Shown here: piece by piece, positions 1 through 7,397 of the stretch
Layout of the letters: each line of letters starts with the position of its first letter
Position numbering within the stretch: the stretch's first letter is position 1
Virus record (IMG/VR): IMGVR_UViG_3300031957_003825
Location: 1-37,608 of that record
Origin: a virus
Strand: one strand, 5' to 3'
DNA length: 37,608 bases
The notes under the pieces: model-generated
The model's database searches: none
What the model was told of the DNA's origin: nothing
The model's input: only the letters and a program-made list of their open reading frames with translations
Program-made: the position numbers and the translations under genes

Positions 1-1008
1 TCAACGTTCTCGTTTCGTATTCGTTCTGTCCATACGCGCTTTCTGGGCCTCTGTCGCCCGCGCTTTCTGTTGCGCGGCGCCGGCATAGAGGCGGATCATC
101 GCGCCGCTGGCGTGGCCGGTGATGGCCTTCACGTGGTCGCTGGTCATGCCGGGGATGGCGGCGATCTCGGACGCGGCCGCATAGCGCAGAGCGTGGATGT
201 CGTAGTCCTCAGCCCCGATCTTCCGCCGCACCGTCATGATGTCCTTGTGGGCGGAGGGGTAGCTGATCCGCTGCCCGTCCTCGCGACAGACGATGAACAG
301 CCCACGCTTCTTCTCCGCCGCTAGCACGGCGCGCAGGCGGTCGGTGAGAGGGATGTAGAGTTCTGCCTTGGTCTTCCCCTGCACCAGCGTGAATCCGTCG
401 TCGTCCAGGTCGGACCAGCGCAGCTTCAGCACGTCGTCGATCCGCTGCCCGGTGCCGAGAAGCATCTCGAAGAGAAGCAGGGCCCGGCCCTCTGCCTCCG
501 CCCGAAACGCCTCGATGAGATCTGCCGGCCACGGCTTGCGCTTCTTGCCGGTCGGGCTGAGCCTCTGGATGTCCTGCGCCGGGTTGCGGTCGATCCATCC
601 GATCTGGACTGCGTACTTCATCAGCACCAGCAGCGTGTCGATCTTCCGGTTCGCGTCGGTCGGCTTGTCCGCCAGGGCGTCCCGCATCTCGTAGACATGG
701 ACCGTGCGCAGCTTCGCCGGATCTATCTTGCCCGCCGTCTCGCGCAAGTAGCGGAAGTTCCGCTCGTGGTTCCTGCGCGTGTTGTGCGCGTAGTTCGCCC
801 ACTGCGGCGACTTCATGAACAGGTCGATGAGCTTGCCGACGTTCTGCTTCGGCGTGGCAACGCGGCCCCGCATCAGGCGAGCGTAGTCGGCGGCGAACTC
901 TGCGGTGCCAGGCTCGCTGTGGATGCGCTGACAGACCCCGCCGCGGACGAAGTAGAGATAGCCCTTCTTGCCTCGGGCGTAGACGTAGGCGGGGAGGCTT
1001 CTCTTCAC
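1..1008 (-). CDS. int: Tyrosine recombinase / phage integrase
   Basis: Site-specific recombinase expected to insert and excise the phage genome at att sites. The 335-residue protein has an N-terminal arm and core-binding region (about 1-150) and a C-terminal catalytic domain. Visible catalytic residues are Arg189 in GTGQR, Lys212/214 in the beta-hairpin, His272 and Arg275 in HALRY, His299 in TGHAS and nucleophile Tyr308 in IRLYAG. The start is GTG, in a GTGA overlap with the stop of the upstream 59-residue gene. It is the last gene of the leftward early operon, a common place for int. No excisionase was recognised nearby. Family assignment is firm; the attachment site is unknown. Confidence 0.96.
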   Translation of the reverse strand: MKRSLPAYVYARGKKGYLYFVRGGVCQRIHSEPGTAEFAADYARLMRGRVATPKQNVGKLIDLFMKSPQWANYAHNTRRNHERNFRYLRETAGKIDPAKLRTVHVYEMRDALADKPTDANRKIDTLLVLMKYAVQIGWIDRNPAQDIQRLSPTGKKRKPWPADLIEAFRAEAEGRALLLFEMLLGTGQRIDDVLKLRWSDLDDDGFTLVQGKTKAELYIPLTDRLRAVLAAEKKRGLFIVCREDGQRISYPSAHKDIMTVRRKIGAEDYDIHALRYAAASEIAAIPGMTSDHVKAITGHASGAMIRLYAGAAQQKARATEAQKARMDRTNTKRER

Positions 1009-1184
1009 TTGCGGTTCCAGTTCACGAAGTCAGGCTCGTCGCCGTCCAGCCCGCCCACGGTAGGCGCGATCTTGTAGACGCGGGATTGGTGCTCGATGGT
1101 GATGGTCACGCCGGTATTCTGGCATACCTGCGCGGCCTCTGTGAGCCATTTCGGCGGTTCTGGTTGGTGAGGTGTTGGCATCAT
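1005..1184 (-). CDS. Small hypothetical protein (59 aa)
   Basis: Unrecognised early protein. The start is set by the ATGATGA junction with the upstream gene, and its stop overlaps the integrase GTG. A longer in-frame start exists upstream but would overlap the neighbouring gene by about 70 bases. The sequence has a proline-rich start, then a short helix and a beta segment with VTITIEHQS. Its position next to int recalls an excisionase, but no winged-helix pattern is visible, so no function is assigned. Confidence 0.7.
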   Translation of the reverse strand: MMPTPHQPEPPKWLTEAAQVCQNTGVTITIEHQSRVYKIAPTVGGLDGDEPDFVNWNRK

Positions 1185-1846
1185 CCTTCCCCTCCCTGTG
1201 AGAGTGCGCGGAGGACGTTTATGAACTTGTATGCTCGAACCTTCCCGGCGCATGCGTCAGTGACCTCGCGAAAGTTCTCAGGATCTTGCAGAACCTGAGC
1301 CGCCTCCCGCACCGTGACCTCGCGCGCCGGGGCGTCTGAGCGTCGTGCAGATTCACACGGCGGGGCGTCGGATAGGGCGCTGAGAATGCGGCGCTCGTAG
1401 TCGGCTTGCGCTGCGGCCTTGGCGGCTTCGAGGGTGGGGTGGTAGGACTGGTGTAACCGATTCCGACCGTCCATGTTCAGAGTGTAGCGAGTATCCTGGG
1501 ATCTGGCGTCAGACGCAGGCGGCCCACCACGCCAGTTTACGAAGTCGTAATCCCAGATTTCGTAAACTACGCCGAAGTGAGAAACAGCATCCCACTTTCT
1601 GCGCTCATACGATCCCCGTTTTCCGTCTACGACCATCTCCCACTCCAACGGCTTCACAGTCAGCGCCCGCCGCCGTTCCTCGGCCAGCCGCGCCTCAAGC
1701 TCAGCCACGCGCGCGGTGGCCGCGTCTCGCTCGGCGCGCAGGGCCCGAATGTCATCGGCCAAGAATGGGTTGCAGTTCTCGTGGTCTCCTTCCAGCCATT
1801 CAATGTGCGACTGGAGCCGCTCCACGCTCTTAGTATCTGCGCTCAT
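1181..1846 (-). CDS. Phage early accessory protein with coiled coil (221 aa)
   Basis: The start is set by an ATGA overlap with the gene upstream. Residues about 30-65 form a charged, Ala/Glu/Arg-rich coiled coil, followed by a region with VKPLEWE, a motif often seen in phage early accessory (Ead/Ea22-like) proteins. The middle part has several aromatic residues (WDYDFVNWRGG). The C-terminal part is helical. No catalytic motif is visible and function is unknown. Confidence 0.8.
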   Translation of the reverse strand: MSADTKSVERLQSHIEWLEGDHENCNPFLADDIRALRAERDAATARVAELEARLAEERRRALTVKPLEWEMVVDGKRGSYERRKWDAVSHFGVVYEIWDYDFVNWRGGPPASDARSQDTRYTLNMDGRNRLHQSYHPTLEAAKAAAQADYERRILSALSDAPPCESARRSDAPAREVTVREAAQVLQDPENFREVTDACAGKVRAYKFINVLRALSQGGEG

Positions 1847-2076
1847 GGTGCCTCCGGGGTGTCATCAGTCGCGTCTGGTGTCGCGTCATGTCCGCACATC
1901 ACCCAGACAGTGACGCGGCCACATTTGCATTCGGTGCGCTGCTGAAAGGCTCCGCCCGGGCGCCAAACCTTGAGCGGTCGAAGCCCGCAGTTTGGACATG
2001 GGCTTTCTGCGTGCTCCTGCGGAAGGTATGCGCCGATTGTGGGCGCCTCAGTCAGGCCACCTGCATATCTAGTCAT
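1843..2076 (-). CDS. Small zinc-ribbon protein (77 aa)
   Basis: Contains CPNC followed about 20 residues later by CKC and then a lone Cys, an arrangement expected to bind zinc. The start at 2076 follows a GGGGAGA ribosome-binding site and overlaps the upstream gene by 8 bases. A longer reading from 2112 would overlap it by 44 bases and is less likely. Function unknown; small zinc ribbons in phage early operons are often anti-restriction or regulatory proteins, but nothing here is specific. Confidence 0.75.
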   Translation of the reverse strand: MTRYAGGLTEAPTIGAYLPQEHAESPCPNCGLRPLKVWRPGGAFQQRTECKCGRVTVWVMCGHDATPDATDDTPEAP

Positions 2077-2320
2077 GGTGGTCGTCTCCCCATGTGATGC
2101 CGGGGGCATCACCCTCGGCGGCGCGGATGATTGCCGCTTCTATCAGAGGCTCGATCCACGGACGCTCGGCTGTGTCTTCGCCGCTGATCTCGCGCGCGAC
2201 ATGCGGCGCAAAGACCGCTACGTCTGTCACAAGAAAGCCGCGGGGTTCTGGCTCATAGATCAGCGCAGAGACCGGTATGCGGATCACGATTTCGTCGCCC
2301 TCGACTGTTGCAATGGTCAT
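2069..2320 (-). CDS. Small acidic hypothetical protein (83 aa)
   Basis: The start was chosen at MTIATVEG because a GGAGG site lies just before it; the longer open frame begins inside the upstream gene. The protein starts with beta-strand-like IVIRIPVSALIY and ends with an acidic, His/Asp-rich tail. No family recognised. Confidence 0.72.
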   Translation of the reverse strand: MTIATVEGDEIVIRIPVSALIYEPEPRGFLVTDVAVFAPHVAREISGEDTAERPWIEPLIEAAIIRAAEGDAPGITWGDDHHD

Positions 2321-2333
2321 GGTGCCTCCGGTG

Positions 2334-2882
2334 TTAGCTGGACTGGCGCCAGCGCGGTTGATAGATCGGCGTTCCTGGTGCGGTCCCGACAATCCTGTCG
2401 AGCCGCTCGGTTCTCGCTATCTGCCGGCATTCATCGCAAAGGGCCCTTCCCTCGAACATCCGGCACTCGGTCGGCTCTCCAAGGTCGCAGGCCTCGCAGG
2501 GGACATCGCACCCTGCCTTGATCCATTCGGCGAGACTCGGATCTCGATCCACCGGAAGGGTGCTATCGAACGCGAACCCGTTTTCTTTGATCCACGGCAG
2601 CGGGGCGTCTAGGTCGTCATTGTGCTCGACGCAGGAGGCATCTCCGCATTCAGGGCATTCATCGCCAACAGTGTGCCCGTATTCGACGGCGTATTGTCGG
2701 ACGGCGCTTTCCATTGACGTGCCGAGATATGGATAGAGATACTCGTCTGTTCCGACCGCAAACCACTGCAGCGTGGGTGTGTCTTGCGCGACAAGCGCCA
2801 TCGCTCTTGGGATCGGCAGCACGGCAGAGACGGCCAAGGCCGTTGATCTGCCAAGGAAGCCTCTACGGCTCATGTTTCCCAT
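2334..2882 (-). CDS. Cys-rich protein with twin-arginine signal (182 aa)
   Basis: The N-terminus reads SRRGFLG followed by a hydrophobic stretch (TALAVSAVLPIP) and an Ala-rich region, matching the Tat signal consensus S/T-R-R-x-F-L-K. The remainder has two Cys clusters, CPECGDASC around residue 75 and CDVPCEAC with CDEC further on, compatible with a folded zinc protein. GGAGG stands 5 nt before the ATG, and the next ATG (MSRR) is three codons on. If exported by Tat it would fold in the cytoplasm and act in the periplasm. Function unknown. The signal is a sequence inference and could instead be a membrane anchor. Confidence 0.75.
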   Translation of the reverse strand: MGNMSRRGFLGRSTALAVSAVLPIPRAMALVAQDTPTLQWFAVGTDEYLYPYLGTSMESAVRQYAVEYGHTVGDECPECGDASCVEHNDDLDAPLPWIKENGFAFDSTLPVDRDPSLAEWIKAGCDVPCEACDLGEPTECRMFEGRALCDECRQIARTERLDRIVGTAPGTPIYQPRWRQSS

Positions 2883-2897
2883 GTCTTCCTCCGTTCG

Positions 2898-3104
2898 TTA
2901 ATCGAAGAACCCGGCCCGTCGGGCGCTGGTGTTCGTGGCGGCGTGGAGAGCGCTCACAGCGCGATCCAATGCGGCTCGGGTCATGTTGTTGCCGGGCATG
3001 GCTCGCGTTTGAGCGACGGCATCGAGAAGCGCCTCGGCCTCTGCTTTCGACAGGCCGAGCGTGATCACGTCGCGGTTCGCGGTGTTTGCGAGATAGGTTG
3101 CCAT
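2898..3104 (-). CDS. Small hypothetical helical protein (68 aa)
   Basis: The start at MATYLANTANR is fixed by a TAATG overlap with the stop of the 34-residue gene upstream. The sequence is mostly amphipathic helix (SKAEAEALLDAVAQTR, AALDRAVSALHAA). No recognised domain. Confidence 0.75.
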   Translation of the reverse strand: MATYLANTANRDVITLGLSKAEAEALLDAVAQTRAMPGNNMTRAALDRAVSALHAATNTSARRAGFFD

Positions 3105-3208
3105 TATGTCCGTTCCCTTCTGTATCCGTCGCAGATGATGGGTTTCGCGGGCAGCAGGCGGAGCGCCACACAGCCGCAGTGAGGGCAGGGGGAGAAGCCT
3201 GGGGTCAT
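3104..3208 (-). CDS. 34-residue zinc-knuckle microprotein
   Basis: Very short frame joined to both neighbours: its ATG forms an ATGA overlap with the gene upstream (3205-3208), and its TAA shares a base with the ATG of the gene downstream. It encodes a CPHCGC cluster near residues 8-13 and another Cys at about 26, enough for a single zinc site. The pattern resembles small Com- or Lar-like phage zinc proteins, but it is too short to assign. Exact coupling on both sides supports translation. Confidence 0.65.
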   Translation of the reverse strand: MTPGFSPCPHCGCVALRLLPAKPIICDGYRRERT

Positions 3209-3399
3209 GCGTGCTCCCAGCAGTCGAAGTCCGCCTCAGCACAAGCCTCCGGTCCGTCCTCTCGCTGCCAGTCCTCGGCAAAGTAGAGGGGAGCGGTCGA
3301 GCGCGCGTACTCCTCGACGCTGGTCCCGTCTGCGAATGTCGGCCCGCCCAGGCGCACCAACTCCGTCACGAATTTCTCGGTGAACTCTTCAAGCTCCAT
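3205..3399 (-). CDS. Small acidic hypothetical protein (64 aa)
   Basis: Strongly acidic protein beginning MELEEFTEKF. Its ATG follows a good GGAGG site (GGAGGCACG). It ends in an ATGA overlap with the zinc-knuckle gene. The C-terminal part is rich in Asp/Glu, Cys and Trp (DFDCWEHA). An acidic DNA-mimic role is possible in principle, but nothing specific supports it. Confidence 0.75.
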   Translation of the reverse strand: MELEEFTEKFVTELVRLGGPTFADGTSVEEYARSTAPLYFAEDWQREDGPEACAEADFDCWEHA

Positions 3400-3411
3400 C
3401 GTGCCTCCTGG

Positions 3412-3708
3412 TCAGGTTCGATCTGCCGCCGCAGCGGCAGTGACTTCGTTGATGGCTTTCGCCGGGATGTGCTCGGCGGAATGGATCGTCACCGATGTGG
3501 GCGATCCGGGCGGGCCATGACGGCAGAGGTGGCCGTCCAGGCTGTCCTTGTCTGCGGGTCGCAGATTGCGCCACTTCTGGATGTCGAAGTCGCCGAACAT
3601 GATCCCGCGCGGCGCGCCTCCCTGTAGCCTGCCGACGCTGAAGCCTGCCGCTTCGAGCGCAGACACCGCCGCCTCATCGGTTGGGAATGTCACCCTGACG
3701 CTGCTCAT
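3412..3708 (-). CDS. Hypothetical early protein (98 aa)
   Basis: Begins MSSVRVTFPTDEAAVSALEAAGF, a beta-alpha start that could be a small ferredoxin-like fold. The ATG is in an ATGA overlap with the gene upstream. No family recognised. Confidence 0.75.
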   Translation of the reverse strand: MSSVRVTFPTDEAAVSALEAAGFSVGRLQGGAPRGIMFGDFDIQKWRNLRPADKDSLDGHLCRHGPPGSPTSVTIHSAEHIPAKAINEVTAAAAADRT

Positions 3709-4124
3709 CGGTCCTTCCTCTCGAAGAAATCGCCGCGGTTCGGCACGGGCGGGAACACGGCATCGACCGGCGCCTCGGGGTGCGGGTCGATGGTCAGCCT
3801 GGTGCCGTGCCCTTCCTTGGGGGTGAACCTGCTCCGGTGGTACATGAAGGCCTGACGCTGGCGCTCGGCCTCCACCGGGTCACGGTAGCGCCCCACGGCG
3901 CCGCTGGGGGTGCCGGAAGGTGCTTCGTGGAGGATGGTGAACCACCAGTCGTATTCGGCGATCCAAGCGGCCTCGGCCGCCGCGGCATCGCTGCCCGGGT
4001 TGCAGATCTCGAAGGCGCGGAAGAACGCCTCGCGGACCCTCAGCTGCCAGCGCAGGATCTCGGCTTCGTGCTCGCCTTGGATCACCTGCGGCGGCACGTT
4101 GAGCGGGGTCACGGGAATGGTCAT
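3705..4124 (-). CDS. Hypothetical early protein (139 aa)
   Basis: Start taken at MTIPVTPLN, which overlaps the upstream stop as ATGA; the open frame extends six codons further. The middle is helical and aromatic (WQLRVREAFFRAFEI, AAWIAEYDWWFTILH). The C-terminal half is proline-rich and charged. Function unknown. Confidence 0.78.
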   Translation of the reverse strand: MTIPVTPLNVPPQVIQGEHEAEILRWQLRVREAFFRAFEICNPGSDAAAAEAAWIAEYDWWFTILHEAPSGTPSGAVGRYRDPVEAERQRQAFMYHRSRFTPKEGHGTRLTIDPHPEAPVDAVFPPVPNRGDFFERKDR

Positions 4125-4228
4125 CCGTTCCGCCTCCGCCAATCCCGGCGTTCATGCGCCTCTTCCAGCGCCTCGCAGACGCAGCCAATGGCAAGCGCGA
4201 CGATGAGGGGTGCGGCGTAGATGCTCAT
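4121..4228 (-). CDS. 35-residue membrane microprotein
   Basis: The ATG overlaps the upstream stop (ATGA at 4225-4228) and the stop overlaps the next start. It has one hydrophobic segment (YAAPLIVALAIGCVC) followed by a very charged tail (EEAHERRDWRRR), suggesting a single-pass inner-membrane peptide with its tail in the cytoplasm. It follows another membrane protein gene directly. Function unknown. Confidence 0.62.
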   Translation of the reverse strand: MSIYAAPLIVALAIGCVCEALEEAHERRDWRRRNG

Positions 4229-4437
4229 GCCAGCCACCATGCAATGAGAGCCCATGCCATCAGGCCCCAGACGACGAGGGAAACCACCAGCGCCGGGGCG
4301 ATCCACCAGCCGTGCGGGGCGCGACCGTCCAGCCAGTCGGCCAGCGGTTCTCCGCTCTGGAACGACCGGATCACGCGATCCGTCTGGTTGATCTCTGCGA
4401 AGTCCTGCGCCTCTGCGCGTGTGTCGCGGCGGGTCAT
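4225..4437 (-). CDS. Small membrane protein (70 aa)
   Basis: The charged N-terminal half (MTRRDTRAEAQDF) is followed by two closely spaced hydrophobic stretches rich in Trp (WWIAPALVVSLVVWGL, MAWALIAWW), probably a membrane hairpin. The ATG overlaps the upstream stop. Together with the 35-residue gene it forms a two-gene membrane pair. Role unknown. Confidence 0.75.
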   Translation of the reverse strand: MTRRDTRAEAQDFAEINQTDRVIRSFQSGEPLADWLDGRAPHGWWIAPALVVSLVVWGLMAWALIAWWLA

Positions 4438-4619
4438 TTGCAGGCCTCTCGTTCACTGAAGAGGGCCCCAAGAACAGCGCGGGCTTCTTCTGTCGTGCGC
4501 AGTTCAATGGTCAGGGCAATCCCGTCAAAATCCTTGCCGCTTCCGAAGATATCTCCGCTATGCTCTCCGACTGAGAATTTGCGCTCTTTGTCAATGATGA
4601 TCGGTAGTACGAAGCTCAT
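4434..4619 (-). CDS. Small hypothetical protein (61 aa)
   Basis: Start chosen at MSFVLPIIIDKER, in an ATGA overlap with the gene upstream; a nine-codon longer frame is possible. The sequence looks alpha/beta, with LTIELRTTEEARAVLGALF near the end. No family recognised. Confidence 0.72.
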   Translation of the reverse strand: MSFVLPIIIDKERKFSVGEHSGDIFGSGKDFDGIALTIELRTTEEARAVLGALFSEREACK

Positions 4620-4801
4620 TCTGCTGCCCTCCGCGCCATATCCCACGCGGCAACCTCCGGAGAGATGACCGGCGGAAGAGGGGCGCCAAGCGTCACGGTC
4701 GATCCCGTCACGCGGCGAACCCGCAGGATCTCGCGACGTGCCGCCTCTCCGTCCTTGGTGAGGACCAAGCGGCCCTGCGGGGTGATGATGATCGGCTTCA
4801 T
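4616..4801 (-). CDS. Small hypothetical protein (61 aa)
   Basis: Basic protein starting MKPIIITPQGRL, with beta-rich character in the first 40 residues. It lies 4 bases downstream of the HNH gene stop and is coupled to the next gene by ATGA. Function unknown. Confidence 0.72.
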   Translation of the reverse strand: MKPIIITPQGRLVLTKDGEAARREILRVRRVTGSTVTLGAPLPPVISPEVAAWDMARRAAE

Positions 4802-4805
4802 TGGG

Positions 4806-5162
4806 TCAGTCCCTCCAAACAGGCTCGCCGTTAAAGCGGCGGTAGCTCATCTTGCGTTTCGGTCGGTCGAGCCCGAGGTGCTTCTTGCGCTTCCGGGCTT
4901 CGGTGGATTTTTGGGCCACGTCCTCGCGGGTCTTCCCGGCGTGGCAGTTGCGGCAGAGCGCGCGCAGGTTCGTCTCGCGGTTCTCACCGCCAAGGATCAG
5001 CGCCTTGGCGTGGTCCACTTCCCACCGCTCGCCGGCGACACCCATCTTGCGGCCGCACTCGTCGCAGCACCCTCCTTGGGCTTCGAAGATGCGCAGGCGG
5101 ACGCGGGCCGGGATCACGCTGTCGGCAGTGCGGCCGATCCACTCGGGCAGGGCGCGGGTCAT
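4806..5162 (-). CDS. HNH endonuclease (118 aa)
   Basis: A metal-dependent nuclease fold. Cys33 and Cys36 (CDEC) and Cys70/Cys73 (CRNCH) form the structural zinc site. The betabeta-alpha-Me core is visible as WEVDHAKALILGG (Asp50, His51), Asn65 in TNLRAL and His74. The C-terminal tail is very basic (RKRKKH, RPKRK), suited to DNA binding. The start at 5162 is in an ATGA overlap with the NinB-like gene. Since it sits within the recombination genes, DNA processing is more likely than homing, but a selfish nuclease cannot be excluded. Confidence 0.9.
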   Translation of the reverse strand: MTRALPEWIGRTADSVIPARVRLRIFEAQGGCCDECGRKMGVAGERWEVDHAKALILGGENRETNLRALCRNCHAGKTREDVAQKSTEARKRKKHLGLDRPKRKMSYRRFNGEPVWRD

Positions 5163-5614
5163 GCCGCTTCCCTCCACTTGAGGTCTTCCGGGTCCATGAG
5201 GCGGACATGCGGCGCGTATTCCTGCCACACGGCATCCATGTACCGGCTCAGAAGCGCCTTGCTCATGAGGCTGGTGCAGGGGACGAAGCCTTGCACGATC
5301 ATCTCGATGACCTGCCCACGGTTCAGCCCGCCAAGCGCCCGCTCGATGAAGAGCGAATAGGCTTCGTCCTCGGCGCGGAAGAGCGGGATGCCCCAGCGGA
5401 TGTGGCACTGAGCCTTGATCTCGGCAGGATCGTCGTTCGTGGCCTTCGCGATCTGCCCCATCCACGCATGGAAAAGGCCGTTCTGCGACATGCTGCGCTT
5501 GTCTCCGACGCCATTCTTCACCAGCACGTTGAACGGCTGCGGCATGTCTCCAAGGCGGGCATACAGCGCGACAAGCCCGTCGGAGTTCTCGACTGTATGC
5601 CGCCAGTCCATCAT
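5159..5614 (-). CDS. ninB: NinB-like recombination protein
   Basis: The segment KRSMSQNGLFHAWMGQIA (residues 39-56) matches the conserved R-S-x-x-Q-N-x-x-F-H-x-W pattern of NinB/Orf-type phage recombination mediators, which bind single-stranded DNA. The length of 151 residues is near the family norm. The C-terminal region has Trp and charged residues typical of the family. It lies between an unknown protein that follows the YqaJ nuclease and the HNH nuclease. The assignment comes from this motif and context only. Confidence 0.72.
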   Translation of the reverse strand: MMDWRHTVENSDGLVALYARLGDMPQPFNVLVKNGVGDKRSMSQNGLFHAWMGQIAKATNDDPAEIKAQCHIRWGIPLFRAEDEAYSLFIERALGGLNRGQVIEMIVQGFVPCTSLMSKALLSRYMDAVWQEYAPHVRLMDPEDLKWREAA

Positions 5615-6198
5615 GCGTCTTGCCTCTGGGTCAGAAGCTCTGCCTCGATCTGGGCGGCGTATTCACGGCTCATGTCCTTGAGGTCGGCCATGTCGCTGGC
5701 GAAGTCTCGGTTATCCGCGATGCCGGGGCCATACTTGCGGACGCCTGCCAGCATCTTGTCGCGCAGATGCTCGGCGCGGTCTTCGCCATCGTAAGACCCG
5801 GACGACTGCTGGATGGGGCGCACGGTGACTTCGCGCTTCTTCCCGCGCGTCTCGGTCAGGAAGAACTTCTGCGGCCTGTCGATGTGCGAGACATGGGAGA
5901 CGCGGATGCCTCCAACCTTCATGCCGCCATACTTGACCTCCGGGTCGAGGTAGAGGGTCATTTCCCGGCCGGCGTAGAGGCTGCTGTCGTCACCCCAGAC
6001 GCGGACCAGAAGGCGCCGCACGGTCTTGCACGGCTTGAACGGCTTGCCATCGTCGCCGTGGAACGAGATCCACACGGGCTGATCCTCGGAGGCGGTCACC
6101 TTCACGCTGGTAACGCGGACAGTGCGCGGTCCTCCGATGAGATCCTCGGCGTTGAGCTGGTCGGATTTCGCGGCGATGGTCGGAAGAAGACTGGTCAC
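5611..6198 (-). CDS. Unknown protein of the recombination module (195 aa)
   Basis: Lies directly between the YqaJ-like nuclease and the NinB-like gene, joined to both by ATGA overlaps. The first 130 residues look beta-rich (TVRVTSVKVTA, MTLYLDPEVKYGGMKVGG), and the last 50 are helical and acidic. Position suggests a partner of the exonuclease, such as a single-strand DNA-binding or annealing protein, and the beta-rich part would suit an OB fold. No family motif was recognised, so this role is inference. Confidence 0.78.
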   Translation of the reverse strand: MTSLLPTIAAKSDQLNAEDLIGGPRTVRVTSVKVTASEDQPVWISFHGDDGKPFKPCKTVRRLLVRVWGDDSSLYAGREMTLYLDPEVKYGGMKVGGIRVSHVSHIDRPQKFFLTETRGKKREVTVRPIQQSSGSYDGEDRAEHLRDKMLAGVRKYGPGIADNRDFASDMADLKDMSREYAAQIEAELLTQRQDA

Positions 6199-6893
6199 AG
6201 GATCATCCCTTCGTAGTCGATGCGTTCGGTGGGGGTGTAGGTGCTGGCGTCTGCCGTCGCGGCCCGGAAGGTCTCGATGATCTCCAGAACGGACTGCTCG
6301 AAGCTCTTCGCCGCCTCGTAGATTGCGGCGATGTAGTCCTCGTCACGCTCGACGCGGTGAACCATCATCGGAAGGCCGTGCGAGAAGCTGATGAAGTCGC
6401 ACCACTCGCGCCCGGAGATCATCAGGCCAGATTGCACCTGGGCCATGTATTCCTTCGGGATGCCTTCGCCGCGCTCGCGGGCCGTGATGCTGGCAAGATG
6501 CAAGTGCGGGTCGCGGGACTTCACCTCGATCAGCCCATCAGATCCGACCAGCCCGTCAGGCGAGTAGCCGAAGTTCGGAAAGGCGTCGTTGGTAATGAAG
6601 CCGATCTCCGCGACGGGCGCGTATTTCTTCGCGTAGATTTCGCGGGCGACTTCCTCGTCAATGTGGCCGCGCAACATCTTCTCGCTGGTGAAGCTCTCTT
6701 CCGGGATTCCGGAGATACGCTGCACGGCAACCTTGTTGATGAGCGCGCGGGTCTTGTCGTTCGCGGCAAGCTTGAGCGTCGGGGTGACGATCTCTTTGAC
6801 TTGGCTCGCGGTCAGGCATCCGCAACGAAGCTGGTGCCATTCGTCGGAGCCTTGCTCTGCGTCATGCAGGCGGACAGGGGTCACGGCGTTCAT
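6195..6893 (-). CDS. YqaJ-type viral exonuclease
   Basis: Lambda-Exo/YqaJ family nuclease, a PD-(D/E)xK fold that resects double-strand ends for phage recombination. Visible motifs are QGSDEWHQLRCGCLTAS at the N-terminus (15-30), acidic Glu80/81 in the helix HIDEEVAR, SPDGL with Asp113 and IEVK with Glu123 and Lys125. The length of 232 residues is usual. It heads the recombination cluster with the 195-residue, NinB-like and HNH genes. The ATG overlaps the stop upstream. Confidence 0.92.
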   Translation of the reverse strand: MNAVTPVRLHDAEQGSDEWHQLRCGCLTASQVKEIVTPTLKLAANDKTRALINKVAVQRISGIPEESFTSEKMLRGHIDEEVAREIYAKKYAPVAEIGFITNDAFPNFGYSPDGLVGSDGLIEVKSRDPHLHLASITARERGEGIPKEYMAQVQSGLMISGREWCDFISFSHGLPMMVHRVERDEDYIAAIYEAAKSFEQSVLEIIETFRAATADASTYTPTERIDYEGMIL

Positions 6894-7294
6894 GCGTGTT
6901 CCTCCCGTCGGAAGGTCAGTACGTTCTCAGCGAGGCGCTTTGCCGTCTCTGCCAGAGGGTTGACGAAAGCCACGTCGATGCCGAGGTCACGGCCCTTGTC
7001 GATCAGGTGGCCGAGGTCGCGCTGGAACTCGCGCAGGTTCGCCTCTTCGGCGCAGGGGAGCGCGGCAATCTTCGCGATGAAGGCGTCAATCGCGGCTTCC
7101 GGCGTTTCTGCGGGATCAGCGCTGAAACGAACACCCATGCCGCCGTTGTCATTGCGCGTGTAGATGTAGCACTCCCACCCCTTTGACCCCTGAGAAAGGG
7201 CAAGCTGAGACGTGAGATACGGGCACTTGCCGGTCTTCTCGATGTAGGCGATGTCGGCGGCGGTGAGTGCGGCTTGCAGTTCGGTGACGTTCAT
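6890..7294 (-). CDS. Hypothetical early protein (134 aa)
   Basis: The start at MNVTELQAAL is set by a TGATG overlap with the 32-residue gene; earlier in-frame codons lie inside that gene. The sequence is mixed alpha/beta, with a helical C-terminal half (REFQRDLGHLIDKGRDLGI). No known family seen. Confidence 0.78.
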   Translation of the reverse strand: MNVTELQAALTAADIAYIEKTGKCPYLTSQLALSQGSKGWECYIYTRNDNGGMGVRFSADPAETPEAAIDAFIAKIAALPCAEEANLREFQRDLGHLIDKGRDLGIDVAFVNPLAETAKRLAENVLTFRREEHA

Positions 7295-7392
7295 CAGAAC
7301 CCCCATACGTTTGCGGCTTTGGTGATCGCGCCAGCCAGCCAGCCGAGCGCGATGAAGAACGAGAAGAAGTGGAAGAGGCTGGTCTTGCTCAT
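7294..7392 (-). CDS. 32-residue membrane microprotein
   Basis: Short frame lying 5 bases after the stop of the 110-residue gene and overlapping the next start as TGATG. It has a Phe-rich hydrophobic segment (FHFFSFFIALGWLAGAI) flanked by Lys residues, predicting one membrane helix. The filled gap and exact coupling support translation. Function unknown. Confidence 0.62.
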   Translation of the reverse strand: MSKTSLFHFFSFFIALGWLAGAITKAANVWGF

Positions 7393-7397
7393 GGGGA

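Noticed and set aside
4806-5162. HNH gene as a homing endonuclease insertion
   Set aside because: It is coupled by ATGA to its upstream neighbour and no split gene or intron is visible, so a normal operon member is simpler.
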